Shown: positions 35,781 through 43,820 of the stretch, piece by piece
Numbering within the stretch: the first letter of the stretch is position 1
Layout: each line of letters opens with the position of its first letter
Notes under the pieces: model-generated
What the model saw: only the letters and a program-made list of their open reading frames with translations
What the model was told of the DNA's origin: nothing
The model's database searches: none
Assembly (NCBI RefSeq): GCF_005233845.1
Contig: NZ_SZQL01000008.1
Span: forward strand, 1-64,000
Direction of reading: 5' to 3'
Length of the DNA stretch: 64,000 bases
Origin: Ilyomonas limi
GTDB lineage: Bacteria; Bacteroidota; Bacteroidia; Chitinophagales; Chitinophagaceae
Program-made: the position numbers and the translations under genes

Positions 35781-38700
35781 ATGAGTTTGTATGCTATTAC
35801 ACAGTACCAAAACGAACTGGAAAAAATTATTCAATACGGCGGCAGCAAAAAAGAAACCGCTATCCGCAATGCATTTTATTATTTGCTGAATGAATACGCG
35901 CGCAGTAAAGACCTCATGCTCATTGCCGAAATTTCTACCAAAAACAAAGGGGGCAAAATCATTACGCCCGATGGCACGCTCAAAGACTATATCCGTAACG
36001 ATTGGGGCTATTGGGAAAGCAAAGATGAAAGCGATGATATAGACGAAGAAATTCAGAAGAAATTCAACAAAGGCTATCCATCCGATAACATCCTGTTTGA
36101 AGACTCGCAAATTGCCGTTCTCTACCAGCATGGCGGCGAAGTGATGCGTGTAAACATGCGCGATGATGAGCAATTGCATAATATTCTCACGCGCTTTTTG
36201 CAGTACGAGCGCCCTGATGTACACGACTTTCGCGAAGCCATCGAAAAATTCAAAGAAGACATTCCAAAGGTTACTGAAGCCATCCGCCGCATTATTGAAG
36301 CGGAACAAAAAAGCAACAAGGACATGCAGGCGGTACAGGCGGCTTTCCTTGCCATGTGCAAAGAAGCCATCAATCCCGATATTACGGCTGATGATGTAAA
36401 GGAAATGATGATTCAGCACATCTTAAGTGCCGACATTTTCAACACCATTTTTGATGAGCCGCACTTTCACCAGGAAAACAATATTGCCCGCGAACTCAAT
36501 ACCATTATTCAAACCTTTTTTACCGGCAATGTGCGCCGCAATACACTCGGCAGCATCAAGCATTATTACGATACCATCAATGCGCGTGCGGCTACCATTG
36601 CCGACCACCACGAAAAACAAAAGTTTTTGAAAATTGTTTATGAAAACTTTTACAAAGGCTACAACCCCAAAGCTGCCGACCGCCTCGGCATTGTATATAC
36701 GCCCAACGAGATTGTGAACTTTATGATACGCAGCACCGACTACCTCTTGCACAAGCATTTTGGCAAAACACTCGGCGATAAAAATGTGGAAATACTTGAC
36801 CCTGCCACCGGCACCGGCACGTTTATTTGCGACATTATAGATTACCTGCCTGTAGGCAAACTGACCAACAAATACAAGAACGAACTGCACGCCAACGAAG
36901 TAGCCATTTTGCCCTATTACATTGCCAACCTCAACATTGAATATACCTACAAGCAAAAGACCGGCAAGTACGAAGAGTTTAGCAACCTCTGCTTTGTGGA
37001 TACGCTGGACAATACCGGCTTTCACTGGGCAGGCAAGCAAGGCAGTTTGTTTGGCGTAAGTGCCGAAAATGCCGAGCGCATCCGCAGGCAAAACGAGCGC
37101 AGGATAAGTGTGATTATTGGCAACCCGCCGTATAATGCAAAGCAGGAGAATTATAATTTTCAGAACGCCAACAGAGCTTATAGAGAAATTGATAAACGAA
37201 TTAAAGACTCTTATATAAAACAAGGCACAGCGCAAAACCAGATTGTGGTGTACGATATGTACACGCGCTTTTATCGCTGGGCAATGGATAGGTTGAATGA
37301 TAATGGCATTATTGCATTTGTAACTAACAGAAGTTTTATAGATGCAAGAGCATTGGATGGTTTTAGAAAAATTATTCAGGATGAATACGACCACGCTTAC
37401 ATTATAGATACTAAAAGCGATGTACGCGCAAATCCAAAAATTGCAGGCACAACGCATAATGTATTTGGTATTCAAACCGGCGTTTGTGTAATGTTTTTGG
37501 TAAAAAGTACACACAAGCAATTGAAGCCGCACCCATGCCGCATTGAATACATTGCATTAGATGATGATTGGCGAAAAGAAGAAAAGTGGGCTTGGTTTGC
37601 GGAGCATAAAATTGAGAATATCGAGTTTGATAATATCACACCGGATAGAAATAATAACTGGATTAATCAATCTGAAAATAATTGGGAAGAATTGGTTCCG
37701 TTGATTGACAAAGAAGCAAAAGCAGGAAAAAAGAAGGAAGCTATTTTTAAATTATTTGCTAATGGTCTTGAAACGGGTAGGGATGAGTGGATGTTTGATT
37801 TATCAGAGAAATCATTACTAACTAAAATAAAGTTTTACATCAATATATTTAATCAAAGTGTTAACGCTGGAGAGGTTATAAATTCTATCAAATGGAATAG
37901 GGATTTAAAAAATCTATTCTCAAGAAAGATTAAAATAGAGCTTGATAAATCAAAGATTCGTAAAGCTCATTTTCGTCCATTTAATAAAATGCTTTTTTAT
38001 GCTGATTCAAATTTGAATTATTTGCTTACAAACTTTCACTATGAAATGTTTTCAAGTAATTTAAATGAATCAAATAAAGTAATTGCAATATCCGGAATTG
38101 GTTTCACACAGCCATTCCATTGCCTTGCATTTGATACATTAACAGAGAGGCATACTGTTGAAAAATCACAATGTCTTCCACTTTATCGCTACAACAAAGA
38201 AGGACAACAACAAGACAACATCACCGATTGGGCGCTCCATTTATTCAACGATTATTATCGTCAAAACGAACCTTCATCGCCGGTATGTTATGCAGGCAGC
38301 AGTGAATTAAGAGCGGAGTTTCTGCTGGATGTTCCCCCGGCAAATACCATTTGTAAAGAAGCCATTTTTCAGTATGTATATGCCGTACTGCACCATCCCG
38401 CTTACCGCAAAAAATATGAACTGAATTTAAAACGTGAGTTTCCCCGCATTCCCCTGTACGACAACTTTCATCAATGGGCAGCCTGGGGCAAAAGGCTGAT
38501 GGACTTGCATATTCATTATGAAACTGTTGCGCCATATCCTTTGGAAAGAAATGATGCGGCCGTTGAACAGAAAGCAGGCGTAAACTTGGATAGTTTTTTT
38601 AAGCCAAAACTAAAAGCAAACAAAGAAAGTGGTGAGATAGCCATAGATGCCATTACCACTTTATCCAACATCCCAACAACTGCCTGGGACTACCAACTCG

Positions 38701-38885
38701 GCAACCGCAGCGCCCTCGAATGGATTCTCGATCAATACAAAGAAAAGAAACCAGGTGATCCCACTATTGCCGAACATTTCAATACCTATCATTTTCACGA
38801 TTATAAAGAACACGTCATTAATTTACTCCAGCGCGTATGCACCGTAAGTGTGGAGACAATAAAAATTATCGGGGAGATGCCGTAA
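35781..38885 (+). CDS. Single-chain restriction-modification enzyme (type IIG-like, type ISP-type C-terminus)
   Basis: The ATG at 35781 starts MSLYAITQYQNELEKI and gives 1034 residues; the longer open frame begins in non-coding repeat DNA. An N-terminal PD-(D/E)XK nuclease is suggested by TPDGTLKD (Asp64) and YWESKD (Glu79-x-Lys81). A helical linker follows (about 120-310), then an N6-adenine methylase with motif I DPATGTGTFICDI at 340 and NPPY at 448-451. The C-terminal 550 residues resemble the target-recognition region of type ISP enzymes (LYRYNKEGQQQ, NTYHFHDYKEHVINLLQRV). The SF2 helicase of true type ISP proteins (LlaGI/LlaBIII) is missing. It would methylate one sequence and cut when unmodified. 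No separate methylase, specificity or control gene adjoins it. Confidence 0.85.
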   Translation: MSLYAITQYQNELEKIIQYGGSKKETAIRNAFYYLLNEYARSKDLMLIAEISTKNKGGKIITPDGTLKDYIRNDWGYWESKDESDDIDEEIQKKFNKGYPSDNILFEDSQIAVLYQHGGEVMRVNMRDDEQLHNILTRFLQYERPDVHDFREAIEKFKEDIPKVTEAIRRIIEAEQKSNKDMQAVQAAFLAMCKEAINPDITADDVKEMMIQHILSADIFNTIFDEPHFHQENNIARELNTIIQTFFTGNVRRNTLGSIKHYYDTINARAATIADHHEKQKFLKIVYENFYKGYNPKAADRLGIVYTPNEIVNFMIRSTDYLLHKHFGKTLGDKNVEILDPATGTGTFICDIIDYLPVGKLTNKYKNELHANEVAILPYYIANLNIEYTYKQKTGKYEEFSNLCFVDTLDNTGFHWAGKQGSLFGVSAENAERIRRQNERRISVIIGNPPYNAKQENYNFQNANRAYREIDKRIKDSYIKQGTAQNQIVVYDMYTRFYRWAMDRLNDNGIIAFVTNRSFIDARALDGFRKIIQDEYDHAYIIDTKSDVRANPKIAGTTHNVFGIQTGVCVMFLVKSTHKQLKPHPCRIEYIALDDDWRKEEKWAWFAEHKIENIEFDNITPDRNNNWINQSENNWEELVPLIDKEAKAGKKKEAIFKLFANGLETGRDEWMFDLSEKSLLTKIKFYINIFNQSVNAGEVINSIKWNRDLKNLFSRKIKIELDKSKIRKAHFRPFNKMLFYADSNLNYLLTNFHYEMFSSNLNESNKVIAISGIGFTQPFHCLAFDTLTERHTVEKSQCLPLYRYNKEGQQQDNITDWALHLFNDYYRQNEPSSPVCYAGSSELRAEFLLDVPPANTICKEAIFQYVYAVLHHPAYRKKYELNLKREFPRIPLYDNFHQWAAWGKRLMDLHIHYETVAPYPLERNDAAVEQKAGVNLDSFFKPKLKANKESGEIAIDAITTLSNIPTTAWDYQLGNRSALEWILDQYKEKKPGDPTIAEHFNTYHFHDYKEHVINLLQRVCTVSVETIKIIGEMP

Positions 38886-38903
38886 CAACGTCATTGCGCC
38901 GCC

Positions 38904-39071
38904 CGTCATTGCGACTGCGAGGCACAAAGCAGGAAGCAATCTGTGGGTGGTAGCACAATCAACATAAGCCTCTAATGATGCATGTTAAACTTTGTTATAA
39001 ATATTCCAGCTAAGCCATCTATGATGATTTATAGCTACCCACAGATTGCTTTGCTACCGCTTGCAATGACG
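38904..39071. repeat. REP-like palindromic element, copy C
   Basis: The left end begins CGTCATTGCGACTGCGAGGC at 38904 and the right end finishes TTGCAATGACG at 39071, imperfect inverted repeats around an interior nearly identical to copy D (AAACTTTGTTATAAATATTC; GCCATCTATGATGATTTATA). A half copy (CGTCATTGCGCC) precedes it at 38889. It starts 18 bases past the restriction-modification stop. Confidence 0.9.
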
Positions 39072-39176
39072 GGCGCGCGAATAACACATTACAAACAACC
39101 CATCCTTTTATTTTACCCAATTGCTAAATTTTAAAATATAAAACACCTACTTTAGAGCCATAAAACATTGCCATAT

Positions 39177-40361
39177 ATGAATAGCTTGCCCGGCACTGCC
39201 AAAGCTAAGGCTGTGCCTCTCTCCGAACGCGTAAAAACCGTAAAAATCAAAACCACCTTCGCACCGCAGCAACGCCTGTATTCTTTAGATGCCTTGCGCG
39301 GCTTCGACATGTTTTGGATCATGGGGGCCGAAGAAATTTTTCACAACCTGTACAAAGCCACCGGCTCACCTTTCTGGGGCGCTATCTCCACCCAACTCAC
39401 GCACCCCGACTGGAATGGCTTTCATTTTTACGACCTTATTTTTCCACTTTTTTTATTCATGGCGGGGGTGGCAACACCCTACTCCATAGGTCGCGAGCTG
39501 GAGAAGGGTAAAAGCCGACAGCAATTGCTGTTGCGCGTTATTAAAAGAGGATTGATACTCGTGCTGCTGGGCGTTATTTACAACAACGGACTAACGGAAT
39601 TAAAACCCATTTCGGAGATACGTTTTGCCAGCGTACTGGGGCGTATTGGCCTGGCGTATATGTTTGCCAACATCATTTATCTCTACACCAAAGAGCGCGC
39701 GCAAATAATATGGTTTGGCGCTTTATTAATTGGCTATTGGCTCATTATGAAGTTTGCATCAGCGCCCGGCTTTCCGCCCGGCGACCTTACCATGCAAGGC
39801 AACTTTGCATCGTATATTGACCGTACTATACTACCCGGAAAACTCTACCTCGGCATTCACGACCCCGAAGGATTGTTTTCTACTATTCCCGCAATTGGCA
39901 CCGGCTTGCTGGGCATTATGGCGGGTAACCTTTTAAAGAAAACAACGATTAGCGGCGAAAGAAAAACTTTGTGGCTGGCTATTGCGGGCGTTATCTTCCT
40001 CCTCCTTGCGCAACTGTGGAATTTAAACTTTCCTATCAATAAAAACCTGTGGACGAGCTCTTTTGTATTGCAGGTAGGCGGCATTAGTTTGCTGCTATTA
40101 TCTCTTTTTTATTATATTATTGATGTAAAAGGTTATCAAAGCTGGGCGTTTTTCTTCCGCGTGATTGGCATGAATTCGATACTTATTTACCTGTCTGGCC
40201 ACTTTATCAATTGGGGATATACAACTACCGGTTTCTTTGGCTGGCTCGGCGATTGGATTGGTAATCCGTACAATGCCGTAGTGATGGCAGTGTGCTATGT
40301 AGGTATTAAATGGCTGTTCCTTTATTTTATGTATAAAAAGAAAATCTTTTTGCGGGTGTGA
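39177..40361 (+). CDS. NagX/heparan-alpha-glucosaminide N-acetyltransferase-like membrane protein (DUF5009)
   Basis: The ATG at 39177 gives 394 residues; an upstream TTG three codons earlier is the alternative. The signature RLYSLDALRGFDMFWIMG near residue 35 and DLIFPLFLFMAGVATPYSIG belong to the HGSNAT/NagX acyltransferase family. About ten membrane helices follow. The family transfers acetyl groups across the membrane to amino sugars or is linked to N-acetylglucosamine and peptidoglycan recycling; the substrate here is not known. The gene is bracketed by palindromic elements C and D, with D starting 2 bases after its stop codon. Confidence 0.88.
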   Translation: MNSLPGTAKAKAVPLSERVKTVKIKTTFAPQQRLYSLDALRGFDMFWIMGAEEIFHNLYKATGSPFWGAISTQLTHPDWNGFHFYDLIFPLFLFMAGVATPYSIGRELEKGKSRQQLLLRVIKRGLILVLLGVIYNNGLTELKPISEIRFASVLGRIGLAYMFANIIYLYTKERAQIIWFGALLIGYWLIMKFASAPGFPPGDLTMQGNFASYIDRTILPGKLYLGIHDPEGLFSTIPAIGTGLLGIMAGNLLKKTTISGERKTLWLAIAGVIFLLLAQLWNLNFPINKNLWTSSFVLQVGGISLLLLSLFYYIIDVKGYQSWAFFFRVIGMNSILIYLSGHFINWGYTTTGFFGWLGDWIGNPYNAVVMAVCYVGIKWLFLYFMYKKKIFLRV

Positions 40362-40363
40362 GT

Positions 40364-40530
40364 CGTCATTGCGACTGCGAGGCACGAAGCAGGAAGCAAT
40401 CTGTGGGTGGTAGGAAGATCAAAATAAGTCTGTAATAATGAATGCTAAACTTTGTTATAAATATTCCAACAAAGCCATCTATGATGATTTATAGCTATTC
40501 ACAGATTGCTTCGCTCCGCTCGCAATGACG
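40364..40530. repeat. REP-like palindromic element, copy D
   Basis: CGTCATTGCGACTGCGAGGC at 40364 is mirrored by CGCTCGCAATGACG ending at 40530; 167 bases. Its interior differs from copy C at only a modest number of positions, so the two are recent relatives. It begins 2 bases past the acyltransferase stop. Confidence 0.9.
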
Positions 40531-40599
40531 AGGGATAGCTTTAACACCTGCTCATTGCCTCTTCAACTTATTTTGGTTACTATATGCTTATTCTTTCCG

Positions 40600-40778
40600 C
40601 AATCACACAACAAAGCAATCTGTGCTTGGTAAGTAAATCAGGGTTAAAATCACTTATCATCTACAATTGTATTACCCACCATCAAAAAGTAATACAAAGC
40701 AACATTTAGACAAATGAAGGGATAAGAAAAATCAGCTACTGATATATCACCATTCACAGATTGCTTCGCCTGCGTGTA
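40600..40778. repeat. REP-like palindromic element, degenerate copy E
   Basis: AAAGCAATCTGTGCTTGGTA (40612 on) is mirrored by CACAGATTGCTTCGCCTGCG (40755-40774). The outer CGTCATTGCG ends are lost and the interior differs from the other copies. It is taken as an old, decayed member; boundaries are approximate. Confidence 0.55.
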
Positions 40779-40807
40779 CATTAAACGCATCTCACATAAT
40801 CCCGCTA

Positions 40808-41911
40808 CTACTCCGCCATCAAAAACACCGCTTGCAGTGCTTTGGCATACTGCATTACGTTGTGTGCGCAGGCTTCTTTCTCACTTGCCATATCATAATC
40901 TTCAGGGCGCTTGTTACCGGGAAATTCTACCGTCAGCAATGTCATAGCCGGACGGCTCAACAACGTATCATCTTCACACACTGCCGTACTTGCCCAGCCA
41001 CCAAGCGATACGCCATAGCCGCGATTGCCTGCCAGCCAGCTGCCATGAATATTGCGTGGCTGCTTGGTACCAACCGGCGCAATAGCCGGATCGCAATAGT
41101 ACAACGCTGTATATGAATTTGCCAGTTGATTGCCGGGTGCACAACCATTATGACGACAGATATACTGAGCAATGTTTACAGCCAGGGTGCTGTCTTGCTC
41201 AAAACCTTGTGCAATGCCGTTGCAGTCGGTACGCGGATCGGCGTAAATGCCTGCTCTGTTTTTATCGCGGATGGCATGTACATTGGCTATGCGCGAAGGA
41301 CGAAATAGTTGAATGACCTGCAGTAATAACTGGTTTTCCATTTCAATGCTGCGACCTGCAAAATCAACCGGTTCGTCTTCGTTAAACGCTTTGCCAAACG
41401 GCGGCATTTGCCGGTTAGGGTCTGGATGAAAAGCATCGCTGTAGCGGCCAATATTGCTGGTACTGCCAATTTCGTTTTTATATGTAGCTGCCAGTGCCGC
41501 ATTATCGGGGAAAAGAGAAGGAATAATAATTACATTATAATAAGGCTTTACATCACCTTTCGACAACAATTCAATCAATTGCTTAGCCACCGATACAGAA
41601 GACAATTCCGAGCCATGCACGCCACCAATTACCAGCGCATTTTCGTTACTTATTCCGGGGAAATAATGAATATCCAGCGGACGTAATTGCCTGGTGTAAG
41701 CCAATACCGCCTTTACCGGAGTAGTGCTTTGCAGCATATTTTTTATCACCAGCGACGAACCGGATAAAACACTGTTGGTATTGGCCGGAATACTGTTTTC
41801 GCCTGTAGGTGCATCGTCTTTATTAGCGGATATTTCGCTGCTATTGGTTGAGATGTTGGCGGCAGCGCTTAAGGCAACTGTCATCAGTAATAAGATTACA
41901 ATCTTTCGCAT
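40808..41911 (-). CDS. Secreted M14-type metallopeptidase (succinylglutamate desuccinylase/aspartoacylase-like)
   Basis: The 367-residue protein has a signal peptide (ILLLMTVALSAAANIS) and a carboxypeptidase-like zinc domain. VIGGVHGSELSSVSVAKQLI gives the HxxE ligands, NVHAIRDKNRAGIYADP the third ligand region, and LTVEFPGNKRPEDYD the likely catalytic Glu. The pattern is closest to the MpaA/aspartoacylase branch, which removes terminal residues from small peptides or amides. A long Ser/Asn-rich linker follows the signal. It probably acts in the periplasm; a role in murein peptide trimming is plausible but not shown. It is a single gene next to element E. Confidence 0.78.
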   Translation of the reverse strand: MRKIVILLLMTVALSAAANISTNSSEISANKDDAPTGENSIPANTNSVLSGSSLVIKNMLQSTTPVKAVLAYTRQLRPLDIHYFPGISNENALVIGGVHGSELSSVSVAKQLIELLSKGDVKPYYNVIIIPSLFPDNAALAATYKNEIGSTSNIGRYSDAFHPDPNRQMPPFGKAFNEDEPVDFAGRSIEMENQLLLQVIQLFRPSRIANVHAIRDKNRAGIYADPRTDCNGIAQGFEQDSTLAVNIAQYICRHNGCAPGNQLANSYTALYYCDPAIAPVGTKQPRNIHGSWLAGNRGYGVSLGGWASTAVCEDDTLLSRPAMTLLTVEFPGNKRPEDYDMASEKEACAHNVMQYAKALQAVFLMAE

Positions 41912-42045
41912 GTTGTAAGGTTTGGGCTAATAAATCAATGGCTTATCTATAGTGGGTTATAAAAAGCGCTTTGGTTTTAAAATAAAGGCAGAATAAACAA
42001 TCTATCCTGCCTTTCTCTTCTTTATTATTGTGGGTTATTGTCTTC

Positions 42046-42250
42046 CGGGTTTAAGGTCTGCTGTTTAAAGTTCTTTTCAGGGTTTAGGATAAAAAAGCTG
42101 TTGTTTAAGGTTTGGGTTGAAAAGAACTTTTTTAACGGGTTTATAGTTGAGTGTTTAAGGTCTTTAGTGTTGAAAAAGCTTTTTACCGGGTTTAAGGTTA
42201 AATATTGATGATTTAGGGTTGAAAAGCCTTTAATGGGTTTAGAGTGAAAC
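42046..42250. repeat. Degenerate GGGTTTA-type repeats
   Basis: Variants of CGGGTTTAAGGT start at 42046, 42079, 42136, 42187 and 42234, alternating with GTTTAAGGT-like and TTGAAAAGxxCTTTT-like blocks. Spacing is irregular (33-57 bases), so this is a decayed tandem array, and the AAAAG/CTTTT parts can form small hairpins. It lies directly after the OmpA gene on that gene's transcribed strand. Confidence 0.7.
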
Positions 42251-42262
42251 GTATATATAGAT

Positions 42263-43585
42263 TTACAGTTTTATAAATTCTACCCGCCTGTTTTGTGCTT
42301 TGCCTTCAGCCGTTTTGTTGTCGGCTACAGGTTGCGTAGGTCCTTTACCTTCTGTTTCAAGGTGTGCTGCATCTATGCCAAATTCTTTTATCATCATATC
42401 CTTTACGGCGGCAGCTCTTTGCTTAGATAGTTCCATGTTGGCGTTTAAATCTCCATCACTGCTGGTATGTCCTACTATTTTTACTTTAACGGTCGGGTTT
42501 TCTTTCAGCACACTGGCTATGTCTTTTATTACACCATACGATTCGGGTTTGATAGTTGCACTTTGAAAGTCGAAGAGAATACCCGTTGTACTGAATTTAC
42601 CTTCTTCAATCAGTTTGTGTCTTGTATCGGGTACGCCGGTAGCCACTTTGATGTTAGTAAGATAATAACCAATTTCATCGTCTTTGTAATTGCTGCCTTC
42701 CATTTTAAAGAACAACTGGTTGAGTGTGTCTTTGGTGTTCACGCCGCGTGGTATATCAAAGATCTTCGTTTCATTCACCCAAATACGGAACCTTGTTTTT
42801 TGTACCTGTATAGCATAGTGCAGCGGTTTATTAATTGCCTTCATAAAGCCCGGCACTTCTACATTATCGCTGCCAAAGGTTCTCGCATGGTCCAGATTGC
42901 TTTCTACACTGGCAATACCTTCCCTGTTCGGATGAATTTTTACTTCTACATCGTTATAATCATCATATTCTCTCAAAAACCGGTTATCGCCATTATCCTC
43001 ACCACGGCTGCTGAATAGTCCAAACTCTATATTGGGCATTACATAGCCTGTTTCTTTGGGATTGAAATAATAAATAAGGTCAAATTCCACGGTGTAGTTG
43101 TCGCCAAACTTGCTCTTGTTACCACTCAGCAGTGTATTGTTTTGATAGCCCCTCACCCACTTGCCTGTTACCCCTTCAATAGTCATTATTTCGCCTTTGC
43201 CGCTGGAGTTCCAGGTAAGCGGCAGTTCGCCTATGGCATCCTGGTTAAAGTCTTCGGCATACAGCACTTTATCACCGGGCACAAAATCAAATTTGGAGTA
43301 GGCTTTGATGCCAGCAGGCTTTTCTTCTTTAGGCGCATCGCTGGCAGTTGCTGTTGTATTGTTATCCTCGGCAGCTGGTACAGCATCATTCGTATTCGTG
43401 TTGTTTTTACCTTTTTTTACACTGTTTTCTGCGGCATCCAGTGTTTTATCCATTGCCTGGTCAACCTTTGCATCTGCACGCTGCTGCGCCTTGCTTTTAG
43501 CCTTGTTGAGCAGCGATTTGCCAAGTTGCGCCTGCATGGCAAAGGGTAGGGTCATTAAAATAGCAGCGAAAAATATTTTCTTCAT
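42263..43585 (-). CDS. OmpA family outer-membrane protein
   Basis: The 440-residue protein has a signal peptide (FFAAILMTLPFAMQAQ, cut near residue 19) and a Lys/Ala/Asn-rich linker (about 25-90). A beta-sandwich-like middle follows (VLYAEDFNQDAIGELPLTWN onward), and then a C-terminal OmpA peptidoglycan-binding domain (ILFDFQSATIKPESYGVIKD; KIVGHTSSDGD; GKGPTQPVADNKTAEGKAQN and NRRVEF). It should anchor in the periplasm by binding diaminopimelate in the cell wall. The start codon is followed at once by MKKIFF. It is divergent from the histidine kinase gene. Confidence 0.9.
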   Translation of the reverse strand: MKKIFFAAILMTLPFAMQAQLGKSLLNKAKSKAQQRADAKVDQAMDKTLDAAENSVKKGKNNTNTNDAVPAAEDNNTTATASDAPKEEKPAGIKAYSKFDFVPGDKVLYAEDFNQDAIGELPLTWNSSGKGEIMTIEGVTGKWVRGYQNNTLLSGNKSKFGDNYTVEFDLIYYFNPKETGYVMPNIEFGLFSSRGEDNGDNRFLREYDDYNDVEVKIHPNREGIASVESNLDHARTFGSDNVEVPGFMKAINKPLHYAIQVQKTRFRIWVNETKIFDIPRGVNTKDTLNQLFFKMEGSNYKDDEIGYYLTNIKVATGVPDTRHKLIEEGKFSTTGILFDFQSATIKPESYGVIKDIASVLKENPTVKVKIVGHTSSDGDLNANMELSKQRAAAVKDMMIKEFGIDAAHLETEGKGPTQPVADNKTAEGKAQNRRVEFIKL

Positions 43586-43820
43586 AAGGTGGTGTTTGCT
43601 TGTTTTTATCCTTGTTTATGGTAATGATTTCCTGATGTTCAATTCCTGCCTCTTGTTCCTTTCTCTCATTTGCTGATGCAAAACTACCATCACACGTACC
43701 CCTGTTTCAATAGCATAAACATGCGATGCCCACACAATGCGGTATCGCACAATTTTGAAGTATGCAATTGCGTATAGCAGCATCCGAAATATTATTTCTT
43801 ATTTTTGAAGCACATTAGCC

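Noticed and set aside
36423-37532. Long minus-strand open frame (369 codons) inside the restriction-modification gene
   Set aside because: It lies fully antisense to a gene with clear methylase motifs and its translation has no family resemblance; it is a by-product of codon usage.
42046-42250. Possible CRISPR array
   Set aside because: Repeat units vary in sequence and spacing (33-57 bases), there are no unique spacers of constant size and no cas genes.
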